Shown: positions 11,495 to 22,568 of the stretch, one piece after another | How the letters are laid out: every line of letters starts with the position of its first letter | How positions within the stretch are numbered: position 1 is the stretch's first letter | Source of the DNA: Brevipalpus yothersi | Lineage: Eukaryota; Arthropoda; Arachnida; Trombidiformes; Tenuipalpidae | Direction: 5' to 3' | NCBI GenBank assembly: GCA_003956705.1 | Contig: QZCP01000468.1 | Coordinates: forward strand, 181,771 to 245,770 | Length of the DNA: 64,000 bases | Notes under the pieces: model-generated | What the model was told of the DNA's origin: nothing | The model's database searches: none | Seen by the model: the letters and a program-made list of their open reading frames with translations, nothing else | Position numbers and translations under genes: made by a program

Positions 11495-13443
11495 GTTTTT
11501 TGCCTCTCTTGCCTTTCGTGAGATACTTTCGGGGTCAAACCCTGGCACAATCAACCTGAACAAGAATGACATCATTACAACCTCGAGTCCAAACTCATTG
11601 AGGAGAATTTTCTCTCCTTCCTAGGATCATAATACATGAGTTCGGATGAATAAAATGCATCGGATTACCTTCATTCAAACGGATATAGAGTCACAATTCA
11701 CTAGCAAAATGATCCCCAGTTGATTATCTCTCATTAAGCCAAGAAAAACCACCTGAGATGCCATTTGGAGAGAATACCAAGGGGTTGAGGGAGAGAGAGA
11801 GAGTTAATCTTGTTGATGGCTAGATTCAATCTTGACTTTTGCTGATGAATATCACTTTAAGCACAAATAAATCATCATCATTGGTTCCATTCCAATTGCT
11901 AACTTTGACCTTCTATTCTTTCGTTGATTTCAAGAACTTATAGTTTCAATAGCATCTCATTTTCTTCCTACAATTCGAAAAAAAGCTTTAAAGCGTTCAC
12001 TGTTTGTTCTTGACTTTTGAAGAGGAGAAAGGTTGCTAAATTATCATTAAACTTAGTCAATCGTATTTAGATCAAACTATTGCGAATGCTTATTCTCTTG
12101 ATTGTAGAATATATTCTTAGTGAGAACTAACAATTAGAGCTATTCTTATTTTCCAAAATCTGAAACATGATATTTGGTATTTGGATATTTGAGAGTCTCA
12201 GTTCACTTTATCCATCGATTTGCTTCTAATTAAACTATCTAGGTGGGCTGTATCTGCGATCAGTACATAGAGCCTGACGAACTTCTCTCAATTCTTGATT
12301 CCTGATGAAAGATTTCATCTGATTCAATCATTTATCAACAAGTGTCTCTCATCCTTGTCTGAGGGAAGTTTTTGAAATCTTGAAGATTCATCATTTTCTT
12401 TTGAAAGAAAGGAGTAAATATCGAAGATTCTCATCACATACGATCTAACGAAACTCATTTCCGAAATGTTTTCACTCATTCATCAGCCTTTGAATGAAGA
12501 GAGAAAATTTTCTTCCTCCATAATCATCATCTCAAAATGTCCTTTCAGCTCTTCTTCTTCTTTTTCCTCCTCCTCTTCTTAAAGCCAATCAAACTCATCA
12601 TCCGATTATAAATGATGAAGTTCTTTGTCTCCACATAAACGAATGTGGTTTGGATCCTCTCTCCCTTGAATGATTCGAAATGGGAAAGATCTAGCATTGA
12701 GGTTGACTCTTTCTATTAGTAGAGTTCCATTTGAAGCGATTCCAATCTTCTCCTTGAACCATTATTTTGAGGTAGAATCAAACACCTTTGAGATATTCAA
12801 CCTTTCCTCAGCGTCGAGTTCTAACTTATTTTGTGAAGTTAGTCTTTGTATCGATCAGATGGAATGGGAAAGAGAAAGTTGATGATTCATTTAGTTTATA
12901 CTACTGTGATTGAGTAGGAGAGATTAATTATAGATTCTCTCTTCATGATTAGTATTTACACACATTCATCCACGAAAATAACGGTAATAACGCCTTGGGT
13001 ACATGAAAAATGAGAGAGAAAGTTGGCTTTCAGGTATTTTTGCAGCCAATCATCACTCTCAGAGCCAGTTCTCAAGCTTTGCATACCTCTACAGAACTGT
13101 TCAACATTCCGATTCTAAGTTTTCTGGTTGATTTTGATGATGAAGTTAACGATATCAGAAAATATCGCAAAATGGTAATTATAATTAATAGAAGCTATGA
13201 ACAAATTCAGAGTTTTGTTCAATATTCAGGTACACATATAGATGGATGTAAGAATTCAAGCAACATTACATTGCATTTGTAGTCTGTTGATTAGTTTAGT
13301 TTCGTGAAACAATGAAAAGTCCTTTGAATTATTGGCTCAAAAAGTTCTAAGCCTTTGCGCATTCGAATATGTTCACCTGTTCGATGGGAAAATTGGGCAT
13401 TCTGTACTATTTTCTGGTCCAAGATATTCTTTATGGAATTATT

Positions 13444-13449
13444 TTTATT
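13444..13449 (-). promoter_or_regulatory. polyadenylation signal of the EF-hand gene
   Basis: AATAAA on the minus strand (TTTATT on plus), 92 nt past the EF-hand stop codon, inside a T-rich plus-strand stretch. Position is normal for a short 3' UTR. Confidence 0.5.
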
Positions 13450-13540
13450 TTCTCTTCCTTCCCTGAAGGAAGAAGAGCGAAGCAAATCTGAAAAAAATCC
13501 AATTTTTCAATACAAAGACCAGAACAGGTGAATCATATAT

Positions 13541-13705
13541 CTATTTGTGTTGTATTTGCTTTTCCAGATCTCCAATGCTCAGTGAATCGAAAGGACCACA
13601 AATATACTTTCCTTGAGTTGTTGGATCCTTGCTGACCCAAAAGTCGTACATCAGTCCTTTGAATCTATCAGAAGTCATCGCATTGCCATTCGATTTATCC
13701 TCATC
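13541..13705 (-). CDS. Calexcitin/SCP-like EF-hand protein, exon 5 (last)
   Basis: Encodes residues 153-206 and the stop. It begins GATGAG after an AAAAAG acceptor (weak pyrimidine tract, but phase 0 agrees with exon 4). It contains the C-terminal hallmark of calexcitin and sarcoplasmic calcium-binding proteins: a short helix (TSDRFKGLMYDFW) followed by a D-P turn (SKDPTTQGKYICGPF), which corresponds to the family's DPNAPGN-type ending. The fourth EF-hand loop, if any, is degenerate (DEDKSNGNA). The tail after GPF is about 17 residues longer than in the usual family members I know. Confidence 0.75.
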   Translation of the reverse strand, partial: DEDKSNGNAMTSDRFKGLMYDFWVSKDPTTQGKYICGPFDSLSIGDLEKQIQHK

Positions 13706-14198
13706 CTTTTTTCCGGAACAATATCGAGAAAAAATGCAATATTGAAATGGGGAATGTTTCAAGGAAAGCAAAAATAATCGTCAATTTGAAAGCAAAATCG
13801 CAAAAAACAGCTACAAAGCCCAACCACAACAACCATCAAATAACTGAATTGTGCAATGGCTATTGTTACGATTTAACTCTCAGCAACAATAAGGAATACG
13901 CAAAAAATGTAGTTTACACTATTCTCAATATAGATTCCTCCTTTTCTCTATCTTTTCCACACCAAAATAGCTTGGAACATGAGAGACCTTCACTTCAATT
14001 TGATCTATTCACGATGTTTTGACTCGTGTTTGCATTTTTCTCCTCTCCCGATGTTGAATGAAAAAAAATTGTTGTTGCAAGATGAATAAAAAGAATACCA
14101 TAGAGCATATACACACAGAAGAACCGAGTGACAAAAATTTGCGGATTGGGGAAGGCTATGTAGGGAAGAAAAAAGCTCCAAGGTGCATTCTTACTCAC

Positions 14199-14296
14199 AT
14201 TCAACATGAATTTGAAGCATTCTTCTGCTTTTGTAGCATCTATTTTGTGTGTTGACAAATACTTCTTGTAGTCTTTCAGGCAAAACAGACCATCCT
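14199..14296 (-). CDS. Calexcitin/SCP-like EF-hand protein, exon 4
   Basis: 98-nt exon (2 + 96) between a TTTTACAG acceptor and a GTGAGT donor. It completes Lys120 and encodes 121-152. The loop it builds with exon 3 (LDMHTKDGLFCLKD) sits where EF-hand 3 belongs, but the spacing is wrong: with Asp-Gly at loop positions 5-6, position 1 becomes Met. EF-hand 3 is therefore probably unable to bind calcium in the canonical way. Confidence 0.75.
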
Positions 14297-14809
14297 CTGT
14301 AAAATATGAAGGAATAAAAAAGAGTCAGTCAAGTGCCTGATGAATGACACAGTGAAGGTGTATAAAGTTACAGTCATAAAAATTCCTAGAATCATCTTTT
14401 TGAGAAGATTATTCTCATATGATGAGAGTCACACAATATGCTAAGAGGATAGAGGTAAATCTATCGTATTGTGATGTTTTCGAAAGGTATTGCCATGTAC
14501 ATATCTCAGTAGGGATGATTTTTTAGGACATTCTTCCTATCCTCTCAGTCCCATGCTAATCCTCGAAAATTGTGCTTCGTTGACCTATGAATTTGCCAAT
14601 TTATAAAAGTAAAGTTCACAACTACGAGATAGCTTCTCACCTCTTGCTTGTAGAAGTTCTAAGCTGATACATCGGGAAGATATATCCCTAATCATCATCT
14701 AGTCACTGAGAATTCAATTGAGGATTGATCAAAATTCTTCAAATCGATCTTGTAGACTTCGTTGTGGAATTGGAGAAATCGGAAAAAGTTTTACTCCAGG
14801 AATACTCAC

Positions 14810-14945
14810 TTGTATGCATGTCCAAAGCTAGGAAGTGGAGATGAAGAAATGTCTTCAAGAAATCGGGGAGTTCTTGGAAGTTTTTTGTAGTTTCGCCCAT
14901 CTTTTCGAAGAACTTCACCCATTCTTCAAATTCCACGTATTTATC
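14810..14945 (-). CDS. Calexcitin/SCP-like EF-hand protein, exon 3
   Basis: 136-nt exon (45 codons + 1) starting after CTACTAG and ending at a GTGAGT donor. It continues EF-hand 2, whose loop D71-Y-N-K-D-K-Y-V-E-F-E-E82 spans the exon 2/3 junction in phase 0. The residues at positions 1, 3, 5 and 12 (D, N, D, E) are canonical, while position 6 is Lys instead of Gly. The downstream helix begins WVKFFEKMG. Confidence 0.8.
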
Positions 14946-16371
14946 CTAGTAGTGTTCAGAATGCAATAAAGAGGGAGAGGATGAAAAAGGAAGACAGAGA
15001 GACAGAATAGGAGATATTTGAAATAACTTGCATGTTTGACACCGCTGCGTTCTGTTGGTGGATCCTCAGGAGGAGCTAAAATAGCACAATTTTCACTATG
15101 GTACACAAAAATTTCATCCTCTTCCCACCTATTAATGTGTATTACTTTCTCTCTTCAAAATTCAAGATGACGAGACTTTTGTTCTATCTTTATTGTTTTC
15201 TATTCTAAGATTTTCATGAATCTCTCAAAGGTAAAAGCATTATGGAATAACCGAGAAGTATAGACATAGATGATAATGTGAATATTTTGGACAAGTTAAG
15301 CAGATTCAGAAAGATGTCAGAACAAGGTTCTTGAATTAGTCGCATTCCGTGATAAGTTAGAGGGAAGAGAGACGGAGAGAACAATACATTAGCAGTCCAT
15401 TGTTGTCCATAAATTGTTACAGTTCGGATTATTGGGAGCTCCTTGTACTTAATGTGTTCTCTTGTGTGCTCATTTTTCTGATGCTTTTATATTCGACAAG
15501 TCTTTTACCCATTCAGTTTCTCTCTCTTTCCCTTTCTTACTCTAGCATGGGTCAGTATTTGCTTTCATGTTCACATGTTTCTTTTATTGTTGGATAATCT
15601 TTGATGGAGAATAGAACAAAAACTGCTGCTCCACTTGCTACCTGGCTTTTGATGCTGATTCTAGCTGTTTCCTAGACTCTGGAAGACCACCAGAATAAGG
15701 GTTCCTTTCTCATCTCGTTCCTCTTTCTCTCTCTCTCTCTCTCTCTTCCTTTGACTGGCCTGATCAAGTCCATTTCCTGGTCATATTGAGTCATTCAATA
15801 TCGATCATCGTTTACTAAGCACAAACGAGATCCTAATCGATTATTTTCTTCGCATCACTCAATTTCGTCCTCTCTCTCTCTCTCTCTCTTTCAAAGCTCA
15901 CCTCTCCAAGTTGATAAGGTTACAGGTGAGCGAAATTCCGAGATGCGCTTGTCGCAACGAATTTCGATCAATATCATCCATAGTCCTACTAATACATTCA
16001 TGACCGTGATTTGCAAGTCTCATTAGATGATGAGTGATTGGTAATTATGTTACTAAAGAGACACGAAAACAATTACCATCACTTCAATTCTTGGCTGGGA
16101 TGGCTCTTTGATGGGGCAGCTTCCTCTTTTGACTCCACACACTCATACACTGACCATTCTGATCATACAGCATCGCGGCGTCTGGCCAGGGTAAGCGGAC
16201 ATCCGAGTGCTTTGCTTTCGATTCTCTTGTTTCCGTGAATATTTGCACGCGATTGAAAAGGAGACATTCTATCTAAACTCACACTATCTCTTCACTCTGA
16301 TAAGGTGAAAACTTTCATTATCAAATCTGAGGATTTATATCAGTTGTTGGAGGATGAAATGGGAAGCTCAC

Positions 16372-16538
16372 CTTGTTGTAATCGGCAAATGAGGTGAGAG
16401 CATTCCACCACTTATCGAATATCGCAATCCATCGGTCCAGAACTTCTTTCTCAAGTTTTCCACGCCGCTGAAGTTTGGTATAGCTTTCTGCGTGCTGCTT
16501 AAAATCTTCCCATGATAAAATGCCATCCTTGTTGGCAT
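16372..16538 (-). CDS. Calexcitin/SCP-like EF-hand protein, exon 2
   Basis: Core exon of a 206-residue cytosolic calcium-binding protein. It starts after a TTTTCCCAG acceptor and ends at AACAAG|GTGAGC. The first two bases (AT) complete Asp19 with the G that ends exon 1. EF-hand 1 is complete: D19-A-N-K-D-G-I-L-S-W-E-D30, all liganding positions conserved. The linker helix (EVLDRWIAIFDKWWNALTSF) matches the inter-hand helix of calexcitin/SCP proteins (DRW..., WW...L). These proteins buffer or sense calcium in muscle and neurons. Family assignment comes from the order EF1, EF2, degenerate EF3 and the C-terminal DP turn; I cannot separate calexcitin from sarcoplasmic calcium-binding protein by eye. 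Confidence 0.82.
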
Positions 16539-17647
16539 CTGGGAAAAGATTCCAAGAGAAAAGAAAGAAAGAAAGAGAAAGAGAGATTGAAGAAAAATGT
16601 CATCATTTATCAGCGAGATATAGTCCAGAGAGAAGAGGGAGGGAAAGTTCTATTTGAGAAATATTGACTCCAAATTGATATTGGACAATGAATACACAGC
16701 AAACTATTCTCAACAAATCAGTCTTTTTTCATTGCGAGCTTTGATATCGCTCGAATTATTGACGGATTCAGAAGTTGCTCTGTCATTAGATTGGTGCGAG
16801 CTAATTGAGTTACGAATCCATTTGTCGAGCCTCAATGGCTAGATTTGAGATAAAATCACATGACAAAAACGCAACACTTGTTAGGAGAATGAAATTAACA
16901 TTCTATCAATTGTTATGTACATTTTCCATACCTCTATTCCTCTGCCTCTCTTGATGAGATAATCGAATGAATATTTTTGCAAAGTTCTGAACACAATATC
17001 TTCACTGAGATGTCCCCCAAAGTTCCTATTCCTATTCCTTTTCCTAACTGGAATAACCAGTTGAAATTTTATTGATTTTTCTTCCACTCCGATTAGCAAA
17101 TTTTATTCCCATAGTATCATGAACCGTTTTCCTATGTTCCATATGGAAATCTATCAAAACAATGTGTCCATTTGATGGTCTCAAGATAACTGGAGCTCGA
17201 AAAAATTGGAAAAATTGCAGTAAAATAAAAGAAGGAGGAAAAAAGAACAGAAAATAGATAGAAAAGCTGCCCAGCATTACATGAGGACTATCTTAAAGTG
17301 AATGAAACATTGATTCAAGTCATTTTGCTCATCTTAAGCGGAAAAGAAGACTCGTGTGTTCATTCCGCAATTTGTCTTCTGATTGCCAATAAAACATGAC
17401 TGCGCGCAGCGATTCGTTCGGATATCAAGCCATTCGATTCACAGGGTTAGCAAGCCTCTTAACACCACCAATATCCAATGGTCTATGTCTTGAAAGTTTC
17501 CGAATTCCTTCTTTGACCAAGAATAAAAGTACTGGATGCTATGAAATATCTTGGACTGATTTCTAAATGGCTTTGACACTTCATGTTGTGCCCTGTACCA
17601 TGGGGTAGCAGAAGAGCAGAGAAGAATTGATATATATTCGATCGAGG

Positions 17648-17653
<6 letters not shown>

Positions 17654-17725
<72 letters not shown>
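17654..17725. repeat. (GA)n microsatellite
   Basis: About 36 GA dinucleotides without interruption, within intron 1 of the EF-hand gene. Confidence 0.97.
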
Positions 17726-17727
<2 letters not shown>

Positions 17728-18268
17728 CAAGATTTAGTGGATATATGTGTTTGTGAGTGTGTATGTAGCTTGAACAAGATCTATAAATACTAGTACTACT
17801 CTTCATCTGAGAGGTTCATTTTTTATGTGATTAGTTTAGAAAACCTTTCGCCGCTCAATTTGATGCTTTCTCACAGAGAGAAAAGTTTGGCCAAGAAAAA
17901 GGCAAAAAAGATCGAAGTTAGGCTGTTCATCAATTAGAATGCGTGGAATGGATCTTGTATGGCTCAATCTTAGTTGAACCTGAAGTCAACTTTAAATCCT
18001 ATTATTGATCTGATAGTCTGAGTAGCTTTGCAAATCCTCATTGGACTGGATTGGCCTGAAATAGCAAGCGGCAAAAGAGCAAGTAGGTATGTGCATTGTA
18101 TTTTGCTTCGAGTAGTGGAACAAGAAGTTATGTTCAGCTTCATCATTCCAGAGAGGCTGCTTTTTTACACTCACAAAGCAAACATCTCACTTGCTCTTAA
18201 TTAAGGCAAGATTAATCAATAAGACTCTTTCATGGCCCTTCACTTGAGCTGTTTTCTCTTTTGCCTTT

Positions 18269-18270
<2 letters not shown>

Positions 18271-18320
<50 letters not shown>

Positions 18321-18403
18321 ACTTTCCTGGAAAAAAGTCTCCTTTTACAGCAACTGTGAACGGAAGGAACATTGAAGATGTCTTATCATCATTCGAAATC
18401 ACC

Positions 18404-18488
<85 letters not shown>
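18271..18488. repeat. CT tract, 87-bp unique spacer, GA tract (first unit, abuts N gap)
   Basis: (CT)n at 18271-18317 and (GA)n at 18406-18488 are inverted relative to each other around a short unique spacer, so a single strand could fold into a long GA:CT hairpin. The GA tract runs into the 25-N gap. Confidence 0.95.
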
Positions 18489-18513
18489 NNNNNNNNNNNN
18501 NNNNNNNNNNNNN
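18489..18513. other. assembly gap (25 N)
   Basis: 25 N separating a (GA)n tract from a (CT)n tract. Its flanks are duplicated (see 18514-18634), which suggests two contig ends or two haplotypes placed side by side. Confidence 0.97.
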
Positions 18514-18560
<47 letters not shown>

Positions 18561-18634
18561 ACTTTCCTGGAAAAAAGTCTCCTTTTACAGCAACTGTGAA
18601 CGGAAGGAACATTGAAGATGTCTTATCATCATTC
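18514..18634 (+). repeat. exact 121-bp duplicate of 18274-18394
   Basis: Bases 18514-18634 repeat 18274-18394 identically at a constant offset of 240 bp, including the unique part from CACTTTCCTGG to TCATCATTC. The copies diverge right after ATTC (GAAATCACCAG against AGAAAACACG) and both continue into (GA)n, the second at 18644-18725. Confidence 0.95.
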
Positions 18635-18640
18635 AGAAAA

Positions 18641-18643
<3 letters not shown>

Positions 18644-18725
<82 letters not shown>
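18644..18725. repeat. (GA)n microsatellite (second unit)
   Basis: About 40 GA dinucleotides closing the second copy of the CT-spacer-GA unit. Confidence 0.97.
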
Positions 18726-18729
<4 letters not shown>

Positions 18730-19858
18730 TATCTCATTGTCGACACTGTTGATGATCTCCGGCTGATATGAAGACAAAACTACTCATCGGTAGATGAGTA
18801 GATGATGAACAAAAGGCTCAACAGTCATTGATGAGCGATATCAGAAATAAATGAGAAGTGCTCTCGGAAGCCGCATCCAACAATCTCAATGGAGCGAAAC
18901 ATTCATGATACAAGAATATGAATATCTTCATCGAATAAATTCATTCCATTGCTTTCTCTCTCTCATCGTTCGAGTGCCAATTGAGAGATCAAATGTAAGG
19001 CTAATCAATGGGTTCAAAATTATGAATCGAATGAAAAGAGGCCTCAAGTTCTATTTGGACCAGAGAGTTCTGTATACATCAGGATTATTGGGTGAACTAG
19101 GCGAGAGAACAAAACTATGATCTGGATCGATAAAAGATGAATTGTCCTCATACATCTATACATATACAGAACTCAATGGATACCAGTGAGAAACTCATCC
19201 AGACTCTCAGAGTATGATGGAAGAAAGAGGCGAGCTAATCTCGAGATATGAATGAATGTTCGGGTGATTTTGGAGGAGGAATAGTTGTGAAAGTATTTCA
19301 CTAACGATGAGGCAAAATTCAATTTTTGCCAAAATATGTCATAAATTCCTTGCTGTGATCAGGGGAAGAACCTCAATTGTCTGTGATATTTTCAGTTTCT
19401 CAATAAATGCGATTTTTCTCACTTATTTCGGCAAATATTCATTCAAAAGAAATCAATTTATCTTTTTTCTCCATTTACTCTGTTCCCTGAAGATTTCAAA
19501 ATAGTTTCAATAACAAACAAGCATTGGAACCATTCAATATTTGGTGATTGGACTTTCCACATCTAAAATGCAAATGGGCTGAGCTTGAAATGGATAAGAT
19601 ATATTGGATTGTATAAGATTTTTTTTTCTATTGAAAAATGATTAAAATAAATGCTCAATGTAAAAGAATTCCACAGGGATCTTCAGTTTGTGGGTATGTA
19701 TTTTGGGAGAAGGTTCGAATAATACCCAAGCAAACCAACTTCCGCTCTTTTGACAACATTTGGTCATAAAATGTTGGAGGAGAGAAAATATTCTGTCAGT
19801 AGCGATAGTAAATTTCCATCCTCTATCTCTCTCCACTATTTTCGATTTATCGTACTTT

Positions 19859-19865
<7 letters not shown>

Positions 19866-19913
<48 letters not shown>
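19866..19913. repeat. (CT)n microsatellite
   Basis: About 24 CT dinucleotides in intron 1 of the EF-hand gene. Confidence 0.97.
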
Positions 19914-19920
<7 letters not shown>

Positions 19921-20905
19921 ATTTCCATCCTTTTTGTAGTCTTTCTGTTACCTTTTTTCACTCCTTTCCATTTCCTTTTGTCATCCCAACGTTTCATCTA
20001 GAACCGCAAAAAGTCGGGTGAATCTCAACCCCCACGTAAGAAAAAAAAATAAGATATGGTAATGGAATAAACGTGATTCAACTTGATATCGTCAGATTGG
20101 TATTGAATTGAATTTCAGGTCACACACAGATTCCATATGATAACAGAGAAGTGAGCGAAGGGTGAACGATCATGTCCTATCTGGAAAAAGGGAAGAGAGA
20201 GAGAGACAAGCTGGCCATCGGTTCATTAACAAATCAGAGTAAGGAATAGAGTACATATGATATCAACTCTCTCTCTTCTTCTCTCTTTCTTTCTATCGTA
20301 ACTAGTGGTGAACATAACATGGCATCTCTCAATCACCTTTCATCATGGCCAGCTTTTGAGGATCATGACCTTATGCCCATGGTTCAAGCTGTAGCAGCCA
20401 GTGGGCCATGTTATTGATACATTCGTGTAGGTGCATGTGTAACTCTCGATAATTGGGTTGGCAAAAGTTATGATTGTGTGTATATATGTAGAGTGAGCAG
20501 AACAAGAAAAGCTTTCAGGAATAGATGAACCGGAAAATGATGCTCCAAGAAGTGGTGTAAGTGTTCATATCAATCTGATGGTTTTCAGATAGGCTGAACA
20601 AAGTTACAGTTACATTGATGTATATGTGTGATCGATATGACAGTGTAAGTCATATATATTCTGAACTGAATAGTATTCGTAACTCATAAATGCCCATTCC
20701 TTCCAACCAAATACTTCTAACATGAAAATGATTAACTCTATGCTCGAAGAGAAACTTTGTTACCCGATCCAGGCTCACAATTCCAGAATAAATCAACCTG
20801 TATTTCCACGTAAATTAATTCAAATAATTTGCTGAGATATTAAACAAAACATTTCAAGTCATGGTTTGCAGTCTCGATTCGAGTTGACTATTTTTTTTCT
20901 TCCAG

Positions 20906-20930
20906 CCATATCTCAATTCTTCAATACTCC
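20906..20930 (+). CDS. candidate 25-nt microexon of an unknown plus-strand gene
   Basis: A strong acceptor (eight T then CTTCCAG) is followed after 25 nt by a perfect GTAAGTG donor. Read as 2 + 21 + 2 it gives ISQFFNT flanked by split codons, and its end phase matches the exon at 21400 (CC + G = Pro). No homology recognised; splice signals are the only support. Confidence 0.2.
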
Positions 20931-21399
20931 GTAAGTGACATCTCACAATTTTTGACAATTTTGGTGAAAAAATGACTTTCTGAGCGTGTAAATAAAAAAT
21001 TTACCAACATTTGACAAATTCAGAGAGGTGTTGAAAACACAAAATCAAAATGAGCCTCAAAATTCCTACAGCTTCTGAGGATTTTTTGCATATTATCTCA
21101 TATCTGAACACTTATTACCAACACATTATTCAGAGTTAGAAAACTAATTCAGGTGAATTCAAAATTTAAATAATCAACATTTTTTAGGGACTGATCATCA
21201 GGACATAAACTATGGGTAGATTTTTCAATTCAATGAGCTGAAGATTGACCAAAATAATCCGAGATGTTAGGAAATTTCTATTTGAGCCGTTGAGCAATCT
21301 CGTATGATGATATTCCCAAGATTTCAATGTATTGTGTTCATGGTATTGAATTGTATTGTTATTTATACAATTTCGAAACTCTTTCTGCTCTTCTCACAG

Positions 21400-21507
21400 G
21401 TACTTATCTCTTTTCGCAATTCTGTCGAAAGCAGTTAAGTCAGATGGAGAAATCACATGCGAAACAGTGAAACACGCTCTATACATATTAGCATCATCTC
21501 GAACAAG
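21400..21507 (+). CDS. candidate internal exon of an unknown plus-strand gene
   Basis: 108 nt (1 + 105 + 2) after a good pyrimidine-rich acceptor (CTGCTCTTCTCACAG), ending ACAAG|GTACTC. The peptide begins YLSLFAILSKAVKSDGEI and looks like a soluble helical protein. Its end phase (AG + T = Ser) joins the 22331 exon without a frame change. I do not recognise the family. Confidence 0.25.
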
Positions 21508-22184
21508 GTACTCAATTACAAGTGAATGTAAATCCGGTCAAAAGTAAAGGCAAAGTTGAGAAACACAGATCATCGAAGTGAAAAAATGCTCAAAAATCTC
21601 TTCCTCTCATTCTCTTCTCTTTCTTCTCTCTCATATACATCGACGGCAACAAAAACACTGCATGATGGAATGAGGATGTGAGAAAAAAACCTTTTTTCGT
21701 CAGAAAAGAAGGATAAAATAAAAATAGAAAGTGTAGGTAGTGAACCAGAGTAGTGAGATATACAGAATGAGAAAGAGAAAGAGAGATAGAGAAAGCAGCA
21801 AAATGGTTCAGATTCAAGGCTCGAAGGAATCAATGTGATGATGCGTGTGATGGAAAGAGAAGAGAGTAAGAGTCGAAAAAAACGCATCATCACGTAAAAC
21901 AATATCCAACATCAATGCAGATTTGAATTGTAATGGCTTTTTCATAGTAACAAAATGGATTGATTTATCCTCTTCTCTAATCAATGTATGAACTGGGAGC
22001 AGCTCTCTTTTTCCCTTTCTCTTTTCTCCTTCTTCTGGGATGAAGCTTCCGGAGTAAATCAAATGATGCACACATTAACTATAGTCATCATAATCGATAT
22101 ATTGTGATGAGAAGAGTGTACACTTGTTAGTATAAACACGTACACATGTATACGGTTAGTTTATTGAGTCGAGAATGATCTTAC

Positions 22185-22239
22185 CCCAAAAGTTGAGGAA
22201 AGTGAACAAATGCTTGTGGCGGAAAAAATTTTCGTCCAT
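22185..22239 (-). CDS. Calexcitin/SCP-like EF-hand protein, exon 1 (start)
   Basis: A 55-nt first coding exon: ATG at 22239-22237, 18 codons (MDENFFRHKHLFTFLNFW), then one G before a GTAAGA donor. The G plus AT of exon 2 makes Asp19, the first ligand of EF-hand 1. The amphipathic helix it encodes is what the family carries just before the first loop, and the phase matches exactly. The intron to exon 2 is 5646 nt (22184-16539). The five exons sum to 621 nt, 206 codons plus stop, close to the usual family size. Because the exon is so short it rests on phase plus the expected helix; a competing upstream exon cannot be excluded. Confidence 0.65.
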
Positions 22240-22330
22240 CTATCCAGGAACAATATTTTTCTTTTTTACCTCACACAACTTCTCACACTTTGCATGAAAA
22301 TCGAATGATCAATTCTGACTAGAAAAGCAG

Positions 22331-22568
22331 TTCTGGAACTGTCGAATCTCGTCAGATGACAGCATCTCACAAAAGTTCTGAACATTTTTCGACGAGTTCC
22401 GATGACAGATGGCAGCTGGTCCCTCACATTATGAGCTTCCATGGGAAACTAGGATCTGCGAAAAGTCAGAGTGAATTCGAGGCTCTAGAATTGGAATTTT
22501 ATGATGAACAAAATCTTCGAATAAGTCATATGATATATCAATTGTGCCAACACTCTGATGTTTTCTGA
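22331..22568 (+). CDS. candidate terminal exon of an unknown plus-strand gene
   Basis: 238 nt (1 + 78 codons + stop) after AAAAGCAG. The translation is Ser-rich at first, then acidic/hydrophobic (SQSEFEALELEFYDEQNL) and ends QLCQHSDVF. A stop-free run of 78 codons beginning exactly at an acceptor is somewhat unusual at this base composition. With the exons at 20906 and 21400 it forms a phase-consistent chain that would enclose, on the opposite strand, exon 1 of the EF-hand gene (22239-22185). The upstream part of the gene was not found (a possible further exon at 20519-20554 needs a poor donor), no polyadenylation signal was obvious, and chance cannot be excluded. Confidence 0.28.

Larger units (their letters stand above)
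5815..13540. other. intergenic region between the receptor and the EF-hand gene
   Basis: 7.7 kb without a recognised gene. It holds the (CT)n at 5917-5980, short GA runs near 6410, 7580 and 9770, and the CTTT/CT compound tract at 11418-11494. A small transmembrane ORF at 7123-7296 and competing open frames on the other strand are listed separately at low confidence. The 3' end of the receptor mRNA has no obvious AATAAA within the first few hundred bases. Confidence 0.6.

Noticed and set aside
15009..15106. Possible extra exon of the EF-hand gene (ILAPPEDPPTERSGVKH)
   Set aside because: Exons 2 and 3 already join in phase within EF-hand 2, and inserting this would break the calcium-binding loop.
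17483..17806. Open frames rich in Ser-Leu or Arg-Glu dipeptides at this and many other GA/CT tracts
   Set aside because: They are read-through of dinucleotide repeats, open in both orientations, and carry no other domain.
19690..19730. GGTTCGAAT flanked by TGGGTAT and ATACCCA, resembling a tRNA T-arm and acceptor ends
   Set aside because: The whole element is only about 40 nt, with no anticodon or D arm. It is too short for a tRNA.
20319..20417. 32-codon frame (MASLNHLSSW...) with an ATG in fair context
   Set aside because: Too short to tell from chance and it does not connect in phase with the neighbouring candidate exons.
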